This document shows positions 17,132 through 25,634 of a DNA stretch of 38,679 bases, piece by piece. Numbering within the stretch: position 1 is the stretch's first letter; each line of letters opens with the position of its first letter. The notes under the pieces are model-generated. The model made no database searches, was not told the origin of the DNA, and saw nothing but the letters and a program-made list of their open reading frames with translations. Both the position numbers and the translations under genes were made by a program. The DNA is from Syntrophobacterales bacterium (GTDB lineage Bacteria; Desulfobacterota; Syntrophia; Syntrophales; UBA2192). The stretch covers positions 1 through 38,679 of the forward strand of contig JAGPKU010000017.1 in the NCBI GenBank assembly GCA_018053845.1. The letters run 5' to 3'.

Positions 17132-17665
17132 ATGGCATGCATCCCTCTCCAGATCACCTCCCGCAACTGCGAGATCCCCGGCGACATCGAGCGGCTCATC
17201 CTGAAAAAATCCGAGAAACTCGACAAGTTCCATCGCGACATGATGAGCTGCCGGGTGCTGATCGAGGTCCCGCACCGCAACCGCAACTCCGGCACGGTCT
17301 ACAACGCCAGGATCGACCTGGCCATGCCCGGCAAGGACATCGTCATCCGGCGCGAGGCCCACGAGGACCTCCACCGGGCGATCCACCTCGCCTTCGAAGC
17401 GGCCCTGCGGAGGCTCCAGGCCCATGCGCGCAGGAGACGGGGGGAGGTCAAGCGCCACGAGGAGCCGCCTCGCGGGCGGGTGGCGTCGCTCTACCGGGAG
17501 GCGGGCTACGGCTTCATCACCGCTGCGGACGGAAGAAGCGTCTACTTCCACCGCAACAGCGTCCGAGACGAACAGTTCGAGGACATGCAGGTGGGAACGG
17601 CCGTGGTGTTCGTCGAGGAGCAGGGCCTGCGTGGCCCGCAGGCGAGCAGCGTCAGGCTGCGTTAG
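17132..17665 (+). CDS. Ribosome hibernation factor (HPF/RaiA domain) fused to a cold-shock domain
   Basis: A 177-residue fusion. Residues 1-104 are an HPF/RaiA/sigma-54-modulation domain (start IPLQITSRNCEIP, then LDKFHRDMMSCRVLIE, ARIDLAMPGKDIVI, and a helical region with a basic end RRLQAHARRRR). Residues 113-177 form a cold-shock/OB domain with RGRVASLYREAGYGFI and VYFHRNSV, the two RNA-binding motifs. The first domain binds the decoding centre of idle 70S ribosomes; the second binds single-stranded RNA or DNA. The combined role is inferred to be ribosome protection under stress. The gene is divergent from the histidine kinase operon, has ribosome binding site GGAGGG and its own promoter, and converges on the Na/Pi symporter gene. 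The usual HPF dimerisation tail is absent. Confidence 0.9.
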   Translation: MACIPLQITSRNCEIPGDIERLILKKSEKLDKFHRDMMSCRVLIEVPHRNRNSGTVYNARIDLAMPGKDIVIRREAHEDLHRAIHLAFEAALRRLQAHARRRRGEVKRHEEPPRGRVASLYREAGYGFITAADGRSVYFHRNSVRDEQFEDMQVGTAVVFVEEQGLRGPQASSVRLR

Positions 17666-17673
17666 GAGCGGGG

Positions 17674-17734
17674 ATCGAGGATCAAGGCTCGAGGACTTCT
17701 TTTGTCCCTCGGTCCGCGCACCTCGACCCTTTAT
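17674..17734. repeat. Convergent heptad arrays at the ends of two convergent genes
   Basis: Three units on the plus strand (ATCGAGG, ATCAAGG, CTCGAGG; 17674-17694) start 9 nt after the HPF stop codon. Four units of the complementary form (CCTCGGT, CCGCGCA, CCTCGAC, CCTTTAT; 17707-17734) start on the symporter's stop codon read from the other strand. Each gene thus has its own array in its own orientation, and together they are an inverted pair. Confidence 0.65.
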
Positions 17735-19335
17735 TTGAGGTCCCGTGCATACTCCGCGATGTTCTCGCAGTGATCGGACATGCGCTCGAGACGGATGAGC
17801 ATCTCGATGTAGATGGGCCCGGCCTCGGGCTGGCAGATACAGGACAGGTAGCGCTCCTGGTGCCGCCTGCGGGCCTCCCGCACGAGACGGTCGATGCGGT
17901 CCTCCCGGGCGAAGATCCTCGTGATCAGCTCGGTGTCGGCCCCGTCCAGCAGGGAGACGGCATCTGCCATGTTTCGGTTGATCAGATCGGCGATCTCCTC
18001 GACCTCCGCGAAGGCCCACCGCGTGAATTCGATGTTGCCCCGGTGGCGCTCCCGGGCCAGATCCACGACGTAGACGGCGTGGTTGCCGATCCGCTCGATG
18101 TCGTCGGAAATCCCGGAATAGGCAAAGAGCTTCCGGGAAAGCTCCGCGCTCAGCCCGCCCCTGGAGATCTTCATCAGGTATCGGTTCAATTCCCGTCTCA
18201 GGTTGTCCACGACCAGCTCGATATAGCGGATGTCGCGCGCCCGACCCTCGCCGAAATGGGGGATGAGGTTCATGCTCGCCGCGCACATCCGCTGGACGAG
18301 GTACATCTGGCGGCGCAGCTCCTTGCGGACCTGCTCGAGGGCCGTAGCCGGGTCCTGGAGGGAGCGGTCGTCGAGATACTCGGGCCAGATGGGCAGCGTC
18401 TCGACCCTGCCGGGGACGATCCTCTCCACGAGATAGGAGAAGGGCTGCAGGAAGAAAAAGAAGAACGCCACGATGAACACGTTGAACAGCAGGTGCCCGT
18501 ATGCGATCTGCTGGGCCACGTCGGGGGAGAGAACCGCCACGATCCGCATGAACAGCGGGAAGGCCAGCAGGCAGAACACGGCGCCGAAGAGCTTGAAGAG
18601 GAAGTGCGCCAGGGCGGTGCGCTTGCCGTTGACGTTGGCCACGAGGCTGGCCAGCAGGGCCGTGATCGCCGTGCCGATGTTGGCGCCGAAGACGATCGGC
18701 AGGGCGTGGTACAGGGTGATGACACCGTTTTGCGCCAGGATGACGAGGATCGTGATCGGGATGGCCGAGGAGTGGATGACCGAGGCCGCGACGATGCCCA
18801 TCGCCAGGCCCAGCAGGGGGTTGTCCGCCCATCGGAACACCTCGCGCAGGGCCGCGCTGTCCTTGAAGGGCGCCGTGGCGATGGAGACGAGCTCGAGGCC
18901 GAAGAAGATGAGGCCGAAATAGAAGACCCCCTCGCCGATCTTCTTCCAGCGCTGCTGCCCGAAGAACCAGAGCATGCCCCCGCAGAACACGATCAAGGGG
19001 GAGATCTCGGTGACCTTCCAGACGACGAGCTGGACGGTGACGGTGGTGCCCACGTCGGCCCCGAGGATGATCGCCAGGGACCGGTAGAAGCTCATGAGGC
19101 CGGCGCTCACCATGCCGACGACGAGCACGGAGGTGGCCGTGCTGCTCTGGAAGAGAACCGTCGTGACGATGCCCGTGACCAGGCCGTACAGGGGTCTCTC
19201 GACGGCCAGCCGGAAATATTGGCGGATCCGGACGTTGCTGAGGTATCTCTGGACCTCTTCGCTCAGGCGCATCATCCCGAAGAGAAAGAGGGTGATGCCC
19301 GCCGCGAAGAGAAGGGTTTCACGGACCCACGTCAT
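17731..19335 (-). CDS. Na/Pi cotransporter family protein (NptA-like) with PhoU-like tail
   Basis: A 534-residue inner-membrane protein. The N-terminal 300 residues carry the duplicated Na/Pi symporter domain, with the signature QSSTATS in the first half and HSSAIP in the second, among about eight hydrophobic helices (for example FVIVAFFFFFLQPF-like segments near the end). Residues from about 320 on are hydrophilic, helical and PhoU-like. Family members take up phosphate with sodium. ATG 19335 overlaps the stop codon of the upstream lipoprotein gene (ATGA), so the two are translationally coupled. The stop codon lies in a heptad array. Confidence 0.92.
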   Translation of the reverse strand: MTWVRETLLFAAGITLFLFGMMRLSEEVQRYLSNVRIRQYFRLAVERPLYGLVTGIVTTVLFQSSTATSVLVVGMVSAGLMSFYRSLAIILGADVGTTVTVQLVVWKVTEISPLIVFCGGMLWFFGQQRWKKIGEGVFYFGLIFFGLELVSIATAPFKDSAALREVFRWADNPLLGLAMGIVAASVIHSSAIPITILVILAQNGVITLYHALPIVFGANIGTAITALLASLVANVNGKRTALAHFLFKLFGAVFCLLAFPLFMRIVAVLSPDVAQQIAYGHLLFNVFIVAFFFFFLQPFSYLVERIVPGRVETLPIWPEYLDDRSLQDPATALEQVRKELRRQMYLVQRMCAASMNLIPHFGEGRARDIRYIELVVDNLRRELNRYLMKISRGGLSAELSRKLFAYSGISDDIERIGNHAVYVVDLARERHRGNIEFTRWAFAEVEEIADLINRNMADAVSLLDGADTELITRIFAREDRIDRLVREARRRHQERYLSCICQPEAGPIYIEMLIRLERMSDHCENIAEYARDLK

Positions 19336-19904
19336 GGCCTTCCGTCCGTCCCGCGGCCCCAGCCGGCCCGCACCTTCCACTGCCCGTTTTCCCGGACGAT
19401 CAGAATGGTCTCCCGGAGCGTCCGTTTCGGGATGCCCCGGCTCTGGTACTTCTGCTCGAAGGCCCCCACGTTGCGGCGCACGAAGGACACGTTCTCGAGG
19501 GCGCCGACGGGCCACGAGGCCGTCTCCATGGCGTCGGATACCTCTCCGACGACGGCGCGGAAATCGGGGATCCGAACCTCCACGGTCGCGCGGGCGCTGT
19601 TCTCATCGACCCGGATGACGTCCAGGACGTCGTGGCCGACGAGACGGTGCAGGTTTCTGGCAAGGAAGGTCCCCGAGTCCTTCCTCTCCTCGATATAGGC
19701 CTCGAGGCTCTTCGTCTCCCGGTCTTCCGAGCTGAGGCACTGCCAGGCCTCCTCGTAGCGTCCCTCCAGGTAGGCGGACACATACCGGGACAGCGCCTCC
19801 TCGGGCCGTAAGTCGGCGCTGCTCTGCACACAGGCCGCCGCAGCGGCGCACAGCATCCCCAGCAGGACGGATTGGCGAAGGTTCCGGCGCACACAAATCT
19901 CCAT
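19332..19904 (-). CDS. Predicted lipoprotein of unknown function
   Basis: A 190-residue secreted protein with a basic N-terminus, a hydrophobic stretch and a lipobox ending LCAAAAAC, putting the lipidated cysteine at residue 25. The mature part starts with EEALSRYVSAYLEGRYEEAWQC, a pattern seen in small NTF2-like or DUF4878-type exported proteins, and ends with a strand-rich region (ETILIVRENGQWKVRAGW) typical of that fold. The function is unknown. ATG 19904 is chosen because the signal peptide begins there, though its ribosome binding site is weak. Its stop overlaps the start of the Na/Pi symporter gene, suggesting linked expression and perhaps a shared envelope role. Confidence 0.8.
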   Translation of the reverse strand: MEICVRRNLRQSVLLGMLCAAAAACVQSSADLRPEEALSRYVSAYLEGRYEEAWQCLSSEDRETKSLEAYIEERKDSGTFLARNLHRLVGHDVLDVIRVDENSARATVEVRIPDFRAVVGEVSDAMETASWPVGALENVSFVRRNVGAFEQKYQSRGIPKRTLRETILIVRENGQWKVRAGWGRGTDGRP

Positions 19905-19920
19905 CAATTTCGGGATTTGC

Positions 19921-19942
19921 AAAAAGCGCGCCCCGGGCGCGC
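19921..19942 (-). terminator. Rho-independent terminator of the ADP-forming acyl-CoA synthetase gene
   Basis: On the minus strand GCGCGCC and GGCGCGC pair around a 3-nt loop (19942-19926) and are followed by five T (19925-19921). It lies 57 bp after the synthetase stop codon and just before the lipoprotein start. Confidence 0.75.
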
Positions 19943-19999
19943 CTGCAAGGTCCGGCAAGGCGTAAAAGACAGGCGGATCTGAGACCCTCGACCCCCTTT

Positions 20000-22039
20000 T
20001 CAGGAGACCTCGATCTTCGCGTCCACGGCGAGGCAGCCCTGCGCCTTACCGTAAAGGATGAGCGGGTTGATGTCAATGCCGGCGATCTCGGGGTGATCGG
20101 CCAGGAGTTTGGAAACACCCGCGATGCAGCGCCCCAAGGCCTTCACGTCGAGGGGCCCCCTGCCCCTGAACCCGTTGAGAACGCCTGCCGACCGGATGTC
20201 CCGCACCATGGACTCGGCTTCCTTCGCCGTCAGCGGCGCGACCCGCATGGCCGTGTCCTTGAGCAGCTCGACGAAGATGCCGCCGAGGCCGAAGAGGACC
20301 ACGTGGCCGAACTCGCTGTCCCTGCGGGCCCCGATGATGACCTCGGTGCCCTCCGGGGCCATCTTCTGGATGAGGCAGCGACCGGCCTTCATGGCCTTGA
20401 AGGCCTTCCGGAGCTCCGCCTCGGACCGGATGCCCAGGGCCACTCCGCCCCTCTCCGTCTTGTGCAGCACGCCGGGATCGGCCGTCTTGAGGGCGACGGG
20501 GTACCGCAGGCGACGCGCCGCCCTGGCGGCCTCGTCGGCGGTGAGGACCACGGCGGCATCCGCGTGCGGAACGCCGTAGGAGCCCAGGAGGGCAAAGGCC
20601 TCGTCGGGACCCATGAACCCCTTCGCCAGGGCGGCCTTCCCACGGGTGCGCCTTGCCGCCTTCGGCGCCTGCGCCTTCCCTGCGGAATGGAACCGATGAT
20701 GCCACAGCGACCGCGAGAGGGCCTTCATGGCCATGTCCACGTCCTCGAAGAGGAAGGCGCCCGCTTCCTCCCTCACGGAGAACCAGGTGTGCTTGTCGGG
20801 GATGATGCAGGGGATGACGGGCTTGCCGTACCGATGGGACAGCGACAGCGAGGCCTCGAGCAGGCGTTTCGACGGCGCGACCTCGAGGCTCGCCACGTAG
20901 GCGTGGCTGAAGACGACCCCGTCGACGCCGTCCTCGGCAAGGGCCTTCTCCACGATGCCCGCGTAGGCGTCGATGTCGAAGATGTCGCCCATGTCCAGAG
21001 GGTTCGACATGCGGATCACCCCGGCCCGGATGTGCTGCCGCACGTGGCTGTAGAAATCGTCGGAGAGCGCTGCGAGCTCGAAGCCGTAGCGGTGCACCGC
21101 GTCGGCCAGCAGAACGGCCTGCCCGCCCGAGCGGCCGAGCACGGCCAGCCGCGGCCCACGGATGACGGGCAGCGAGAAGACCTTGAAAGACGTCATCATC
21201 TCGGAGAGGTTCTGGACCCGGTGAATCCCGGCCTGGCGGAAGGCCGCCGTGACGACCTCGTCGTCCCCGGCGAGGGCCGCCGTGTGGAAGCGCGCCGCGT
21301 GATGGCTCACGGGGTTCGTGTTGGCCTTGAGGACAACGAGGGGCTTTTCCGTCGATCGTGCCAGCTGCATCAGCCTGCCGCCGTCGGCCACGTTCTCCAG
21401 GTAGAAGCCGATGACCCGCGTGTCGGGGTCGGCCAGCAGGAATTCGAGGAAGTCGTTCTCGTTGACGTCGATCTTGTTGCCCATGCTGATGAGCTTGCTC
21501 GCGCCGAGGTTTTCGTAGGACAGCAGCCGCATGCAGTCCAGTGCGATGCCGCCGCTCTGGGCCACGATCGAGATGTTGCCCTTTTTCACCTCCCGGTCCT
21601 CCAGGGGAACGAAGGGCAGGACGAGACCGTTTTCCAGGTTCACGATGCTGATGCAGTTGGGCCCCACGACGCGCATCCCCCAGCGCCGCGCAATGTCCAG
21701 CACCTCGCGCTCGAGGTCGCGGCCCTGGTCCGCGAATTCGCTGAACCCGCCCGACTCGATGATGGCGCGGCGGATGCCCTTGCGCCCGCAGGCCTCGAGG
21801 GCTTCCGGCACGTGCCGGGCCGGAAGGAGAAAGACGGCCAGATCGGGCACCCCGGGCAGCTCCTCGACGGCCGGGCGGATCGGCACGCCGCCGACATCCC
21901 CGCCGCCCTTGCCCACGGCGTGGATTTCCCCCTTGAAGCCGAACCGCTGGAGATTCAGGACGATGTTTCTCCCCAGGTTGGTGGGCGCGGCAGAAACCCC
22001 GAGCACGACGACACCGACCGGATAAAAAATCCTCTCCAT
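20000..22039 (-). CDS. ADP-forming acyl-CoA synthetase (acetate-CoA ligase, ADP-forming, fused subunits)
   Basis: A 679-residue fused alpha-beta enzyme that interconverts an acyl-CoA, ADP and phosphate with acid, CoA and ATP, conserving energy by substrate-level phosphorylation or activating acids cheaply. The CoA-binding domain (about 1-130, VVVLGVSAAPTNLGRN, VVGPNCISI) is followed by a succinyl-CoA-ligase-like domain (153-285, SIVAQSGGIALD). The phospho-histidine is His252 in FHTAALAGDDEV. An ATP-grasp domain (about 455-679) carries FGLGGIFVELLKD and IAGIDINPLI. ATG 22039 has a near-perfect ribosome binding site (AGGAGGAGG). The family accepts acetate, propionate, aryl-acetates and others; the substrate is not evident. 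A terminator follows. Confidence 0.93.
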   Translation of the reverse strand: MERIFYPVGVVVLGVSAAPTNLGRNIVLNLQRFGFKGEIHAVGKGGGDVGGVPIRPAVEELPGVPDLAVFLLPARHVPEALEACGRKGIRRAIIESGGFSEFADQGRDLEREVLDIARRWGMRVVGPNCISIVNLENGLVLPFVPLEDREVKKGNISIVAQSGGIALDCMRLLSYENLGASKLISMGNKIDVNENDFLEFLLADPDTRVIGFYLENVADGGRLMQLARSTEKPLVVLKANTNPVSHHAARFHTAALAGDDEVVTAAFRQAGIHRVQNLSEMMTSFKVFSLPVIRGPRLAVLGRSGGQAVLLADAVHRYGFELAALSDDFYSHVRQHIRAGVIRMSNPLDMGDIFDIDAYAGIVEKALAEDGVDGVVFSHAYVASLEVAPSKRLLEASLSLSHRYGKPVIPCIIPDKHTWFSVREEAGAFLFEDVDMAMKALSRSLWHHRFHSAGKAQAPKAARRTRGKAALAKGFMGPDEAFALLGSYGVPHADAAVVLTADEAARAARRLRYPVALKTADPGVLHKTERGGVALGIRSEAELRKAFKAMKAGRCLIQKMAPEGTEVIIGARRDSEFGHVVLFGLGGIFVELLKDTAMRVAPLTAKEAESMVRDIRSAGVLNGFRGRGPLDVKALGRCIAGVSKLLADHPEIAGIDINPLILYGKAQGCLAVDAKIEVS

Positions 22040-22180
22040 CGACCTCCTCCTGAACGAACACGAACTCGAAGTGAAGCGTGACCTGCCTGTTTCTCTGCGG
22101 ACCATCACTCTCGGGACATCGAGGCCCGGGTATCGCGAAGCAAGCAGCCTCCGCGCATCACGAGACCCCGCCCCGCATCT

Positions 22181-22600
22181 CTACTCTCCGATCATTTTGA
22201 CCAGCACGCGCTTCTTTCGCCTGCCGTCGAATTCCCCGTAAAAGATCTGCTCCCAGGGGCCGAAATCCAGACGTCCCCCCGTCACGGCCACGACCACCTC
22301 CCGGCCCATGACCTGGCGCTTCAGGTGGGCGTCGCCGTTGTCCTCGCCCGTCCGGTTATGCCGGTAGCGCGAGACCGGTTCATGCGGGGCCAGCTTCTCC
22401 AGCCACTCCTCGTAATCCCTGTGCAGCCCCGGCTCGTCGTCGTTGATGAACACCGAGGCCGTGATGTGCATGGCGTTGACGAGGACGAGCCCCTCCCGGA
22501 TGCCGCTCTCGGCAAGGCAGGACTCGACCTGGGGCGTGATGTTCACGAAGGCCGTCCGGGCCGGCACGTTGAACCACAGCTCCTTGCGGTAGGATTTCAT
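22181..22600 (-). CDS. yjbQ: YjbQ family protein (UPF0047)
   Basis: A 139-residue member of the UPF0047/YjbQ family, full length for the family. It shows the conserved metal-ligand-like motifs [45 protein letters not shown] and the C-terminal [14 protein letters not shown]. Members are homotrimers, and some have weak thiamine-phosphate synthase activity; the physiological role is not settled. ATG 22600 is preceded by GGGGGAG. It lies on the minus strand between a metallo-hydrolase and the ADP-forming acyl-CoA synthetase. Confidence 0.92.
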   Translation of the reverse strand: MKSYRKELWFNVPARTAFVNITPQVESCLAESGIREGLVLVNAMHITASVFINDDEPGLHRDYEEWLEKLAPHEPVSRYRHNRTGEDNGDAHLKRQVMGREVVVAVTGGRLDFGPWEQIFYGEFDGRRKKRVLVKMIGE

Positions 22601-22826
22601 GGATGCTCCCCCTGTTCTGCACTCAAACGGGTCCTTTTCTACACCCAACGACAGGTATTGAAAAGGTTTTTTTTCGGAAGGGGTCGACGGGCCCCGAGGA
22701 GACGATCCGCCGAACCGTTTTTGAGGGACTCCGGAGAGTCGGGGGGAAAAGCGGGTGCGGGCGGGCAAGCCGGAATCTGCAAAGATGCAGGGCCGAGGGG
22801 GTGATGGATGCGGGAAGGGGGCAAAG

Positions 22827-22849
22827 AGGGTCCTGCGGCTCCGGACCCT
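22827..22849 (-). terminator. Possible terminator after the metallo-hydrolase gene
   Basis: AGGGTCC (22827-22833) and GGACCCT (22843-22849) form a 7-bp stem, 28 bp after the stop codon. On the minus strand it is followed only by CTCTTTG, so the T-tract is poor. Confidence 0.4.
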
Positions 22850-22876
22850 GTGCTCTCGCCTTTGCGCTCGTCCCTT

Positions 22877-23560
22877 CTATGCGTATTGCCTGAGGTAGTT
22901 CCGGATGTACTTGCTCACCTGTTCCTTCGTCCGGAAGATCCCGAAGTGGCCTTCGCAGAGGATGTCGGCGTCGAGCGCGAGCAGCTTCTCCATGGACTTG
23001 CGCCACCGGCTCACGTCGGACCCGAAGCCGGGCAGGAACGGGCCGTGGATGTCCTGGCCGAAGAGCACCCGCTTGCCCTCGCGGTCAAGGTAGAGGCACA
23101 GGGAGCCCGGCGTGTGACCGGGCGTGTGCAGCACGTGCAGCTCCTCGCCGCCGCAATTCAGGATCTCGTGATCGCCCCGGATGCGGATGTCGATCGGGGT
23201 GGGGGGGAACTCCGTCTCGTACCAGTTGGCGGCCGTCATGACCGGGTCGCCTTCCTCGATGGCGCGGGTGTCCAGTTCGTGGGCGGCCAGCCTGCAGCCG
23301 AAGGCCTCGCGGAAGTAGGGCGCCGCCCCGATGTGATCGATGTGGCAGTGCGTGAGGATCAGCGTGGAGATCTTCGCCGGGTCGAGGCCCGCCGCCTCGA
23401 TGTTCCGCACCAGCGTGCGGGCGCTTCGGCCGGCGCCCGCGTCGATCATGACGAGTTCGCCGGAGAAGTCGATGACGAAGACCGTGGCGTCCTCGGACAG
23501 GGAAATGTTCGGCCCGCCCACCAGCCAGACACCTTCGACGATCCGCTCCGGCTTGCCCAT
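22877..23560 (-). CDS. Metallo-beta-lactamase-fold hydrolase
   Basis: A 227-residue soluble MBL-fold protein. The first metal motif is LTHCHIDHIG (His71, His73, Asp75, His76), followed by HTPGHTPGSL, the bridging aspartate in LFGQDIHG and the last histidine in CEGHFG. This is the glyoxalase II-like arrangement typical of thioesterases and lactonases; the substrate cannot be called. ATG 23560 has GGAG 8 nt upstream. It lies 81 bp after pyrD on the same strand. Confidence 0.9.
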   Translation of the reverse strand: MGKPERIVEGVWLVGGPNISLSEDATVFVIDFSGELVMIDAGAGRSARTLVRNIEAAGLDPAKISTLILTHCHIDHIGAAPYFREAFGCRLAAHELDTRAIEEGDPVMTAANWYETEFPPTPIDIRIRGDHEILNCGGEELHVLHTPGHTPGSLCLYLDREGKRVLFGQDIHGPFLPGFGSDVSRWRKSMEKLLALDADILCEGHFGIFRTKEQVSKYIRNYLRQYA

Positions 23561-23605
23561 CCTCTTTTCTCCATGTTGTGATCTGAACTCTGCTCGGCGT
23601 CAAGG

Positions 23606-23644
23606 CCACAGGAAACAGGCTACAGGCGGCAGGAAGAGCCTTTA
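23606..23644. repeat. Heptad array starting at the pyrD stop codon
   Basis: Four units ending in CAGG (CCACAGG, AAACAGG, CTACAGG, CGGCAGG; 23606-23633) are followed by GAGCCTT and TAGCCCG-like units that reach the pyrD stop codon. On the coding strand it reads as CCTGNNN heptads. Confidence 0.75.
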
Positions 23645-24562
23645 GCCCGTTCTCAACGACCCGATCAGCTCGTTCACATCCCCGATGCCGTGCCGGACGA
23701 GGTAGGCCTCGATTCCCTCGACGATGTCCATGGTGGCCCGCGGGTTCACGAAGTTGGCCGTCCCCACCTGGACGGCCCCGGCCCCGGCGATGAGAAACTC
23801 CAGGGCATCGTCGGTCTCCATGATCCCCCCGATCCCGATGACGGGGATGGAGACGGCTCTCGCGGCGTTCCAGACCATGCGGAGAGCCACGGGCTTGACG
23901 ACGGGGCCCGAGAGGCCTCCGGTGACGTTCCGAAGGTGCGGGATGCGCTTCTCGACGTCGACGGACATGCCCAGGAGCGTGTTGATGAGCGACAGCGCGT
24001 CGGCCCCCGCGTCCTCGCAGGCGCGGGCGATCTCCGTGACGTCGGACACGTTGGGCGAGAGCTTCACGATGACGGGAAGATCCGTGGCCGACCGGACGAC
24101 CCGCGTGACCTCCCCGGACACCCCGGGGTCGCACCCGAAGACGTGGCCGCCCCTCTGCACGTTGGGGCAGGAGATGTTGACCTCCAGGGCGTGGATCCCG
24201 GGCACTCCGGTCAGCGCGGCGGCCACCCTGCCGTACTCGTCCACCGTTTCGCCGAAGATGTTCACGATCACCTTCGTGTCGAATTGCCGCAGCCAGGGCA
24301 GCTTGTCGGCGATGAAGGCCTTGACGCCGACGTTCTGAAGCCCGATGGCATTGAGCATCCCGCCCGTCGTCTCCATGATCCGCGGCGGCGGGTTCCCCCT
24401 GCGGGGCTCCAGCGAGATGCCCTTGACCACCACCGCCCCGAGACGGTTCAGATCGACGTAGGGGGAATACTCCTCGCCGTACCCGAAGGTCCCCGATGCG
24501 GTCATGACGGGGTTCCTCAGGACCAGGGTGCCGATCTTAACTTCAGTGCGGGGCTTCGACAA
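23642..24562 (-). CDS. pyrD: Dihydroorotate dehydrogenase B, catalytic subunit
   Basis: Class 1B dihydroorotate dehydrogenase, which oxidises dihydroorotate to orotate in pyrimidine synthesis and passes electrons to PyrK. Signatures are [40 protein letters not shown], the active-site Cys132 in EVNISCPNV (Cys marks class 1), and the FMN phosphate site IGIGGI...[11 protein letters not shown] chose TTG 24562: it has a strong ribosome binding site (AAGAGG) and gives the normal N-terminus [10 protein letters not shown]. An upstream ATG at 24601 would add 13 low-complexity residues, lacks a good ribosome binding site and abuts a repeat array. It is 306 residues from the TTG. pyrK lies just upstream. 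Confidence 0.95.
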   Translation of the reverse strand: MSKPRTEVKIGTLVLRNPVMTASGTFGYGEEYSPYVDLNRLGAVVVKGISLEPRRGNPPPRIMETTGGMLNAIGLQNVGVKAFIADKLPWLRQFDTKVIVNIFGETVDEYGRVAAALTGVPGIHALEVNISCPNVQRGGHVFGCDPGVSGEVTRVVRSATDLPVIVKLSPNVSDVTEIARACEDAGADALSLINTLLGMSVDVEKRIPHLRNVTGGLSGPVVKPVALRMVWNAARAVSIPVIGIGGIMETDDALEFLIAGAGAVQVGTANFVNPRATMDIVEGIEAYLVRHGIGDVNELIGSLRTG

Positions 24563-24604
24563 CGCAATCCTCTTCTTTTCTTCCTTCTTCCCTGCATACA
24601 TTCC

Positions 24605-24694
24605 CAGGCTACAGGATACAGGCTGCAGGCAAAAACCCGGGCGGGCATTTACTGCCTCCAGCCTCTAGCCTTCAGCCTGGAGCCTGTGGCCTTT
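24605..24694. repeat. Paired inverted heptad arrays between pyrK and pyrD
   Basis: Four CAGGNNN units (24605-24632) face six AGCCTNN-type units (24653-24694), the inverse complement, across a 20-bp spacer. RNA from this region could fold into a long stem. It fills the gap between the pyrK stop and the pyrD start within one presumed operon. Confidence 0.85.
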
Positions 24695-24712
24695 ATCCCG
24701 ACGCCACCGGCG

Positions 24713-25525
24713 TCATCGCCACACGATCTGCCTGAGATCGAACACCGGGCCGTCCGAGCAGACCTGGCGGTATTCCACGCCCGCGGGGGTTCGCACCTCG
24801 ATGGTGCACCCCAGGCAGGCCCCCATGCCGCAGGCCATGCGCTCCTCCATGAGCACCTGGCACGAAACGGGGTGATCGGCGACGATCTCGCTCATGCGCT
24901 TGAGCATCGGCGCGGGGCCGCACACGAAGACCCCCGTCCGCGCCGGATCGAAAGAACCCAGCTCCTTCCGGAAAAGGTCCGTCACGGGTCCCCGGTAGCC
25001 TGCGCTTCCGTCGTCCGTGCTCAGTCGCATCTCGGCGCCGCAGGCCTTCAAGCGGTCCACGCCCAGCAGGGTCGCCGCATCGCGGGCCCCGAGGTAGACC
25101 ACCACCCGCACCCCCGTCGATCGGCGGCTCAACTGTTCGGCGAGAAACACGAGGGGCGCAATCCCGATCCCCCCCGCCACGAGGACGGCCGTGTCCATCC
25201 CGGGGAGAACGTCGAACCGGTTCCCGAGGGGGCCCAGGATCTCGACGCGATCGCCCGCGCAGAGCGTCGCGATGACTCTCGTCCCCTTGCCCGCAGCGCG
25301 GTAGAGAATCTCGATCCGGGCCCCGTCACCGTGATCGGCGAGGCTGTAGATCCCGAGCGGCCGGCCGAGGAAGGGAGCCCCCCGGCCCGCCGGGCGAAGC
25401 ATCACGAACTGCCCCGGCAGGGCATCCCGGAATACGCGGCTCACGGCCAGCGCCATGAGGCAATGGCCGGGGGCCGCCTCGTCGTTGGACAGAATCGTCG
25501 CCGTCATGTCTTCCCTGGTAAACAT
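24713..25525 (-). CDS. pyrK: Dihydroorotate dehydrogenase B, electron-transfer subunit
   Basis: A 270-residue FAD/[2Fe-2S] protein that accepts electrons from PyrD and passes them to NAD. The FAD-binding part shows PGQFVMLRP and RPLGIYSL, the NAD-binding part VLVAGGIGIAPLVFLAE and VFVCGPAPML. The iron-sulfur cysteines are in EERMACGMGACLGCTIEV and QVCSDGPVF. ATG 25525 is used; ATG 25507 (AGGGA upstream) is an equally reasonable start. The frame is open to 25603, but that extension is translated from a heptad array and is rejected. It is followed by pyrD after a repeat-filled gap and preceded by rimI. Confidence 0.93.
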   Translation of the reverse strand: MFTREDMTATILSNDEAAPGHCLMALAVSRVFRDALPGQFVMLRPAGRGAPFLGRPLGIYSLADHGDGARIEILYRAAGKGTRVIATLCAGDRVEILGPLGNRFDVLPGMDTAVLVAGGIGIAPLVFLAEQLSRRSTGVRVVVYLGARDAATLLGVDRLKACGAEMRLSTDDGSAGYRGPVTDLFRKELGSFDPARTGVFVCGPAPMLKRMSEIVADHPVSCQVLMEERMACGMGACLGCTIEVRTPAGVEYRQVCSDGPVFDLRQIVWR

Positions 25526-25565
25526 CGTCTGTCCGGTCGTTCGGTCCGGTCGGACCGGGGAGTCC

Positions 25566-25600
25566 TGAGTGGTGAATGACGAGTTTTGAGTTATGAGTTT
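25566..25600. repeat. Five-copy heptad array after rimI
   Basis: Units TGAGTGG, TGAATGA, CGAGTTT, TGAGTTA and TGAGTTT lie in tandem 35 nt beyond the rimI stop codon and upstream of pyrK. On the coding strand they read as AAACTCA-type words, as at 4682-4716. Confidence 0.8.
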
Positions 25601-25634
25601 CACGTTTTTCGTGATGCGTTTGCCGCGCTGCCGC

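Noticed and set aside
25526-25603. Longer PyrK start at 25603
   Set aside because: The added residues are a translation of the heptad array at 25566-25600.
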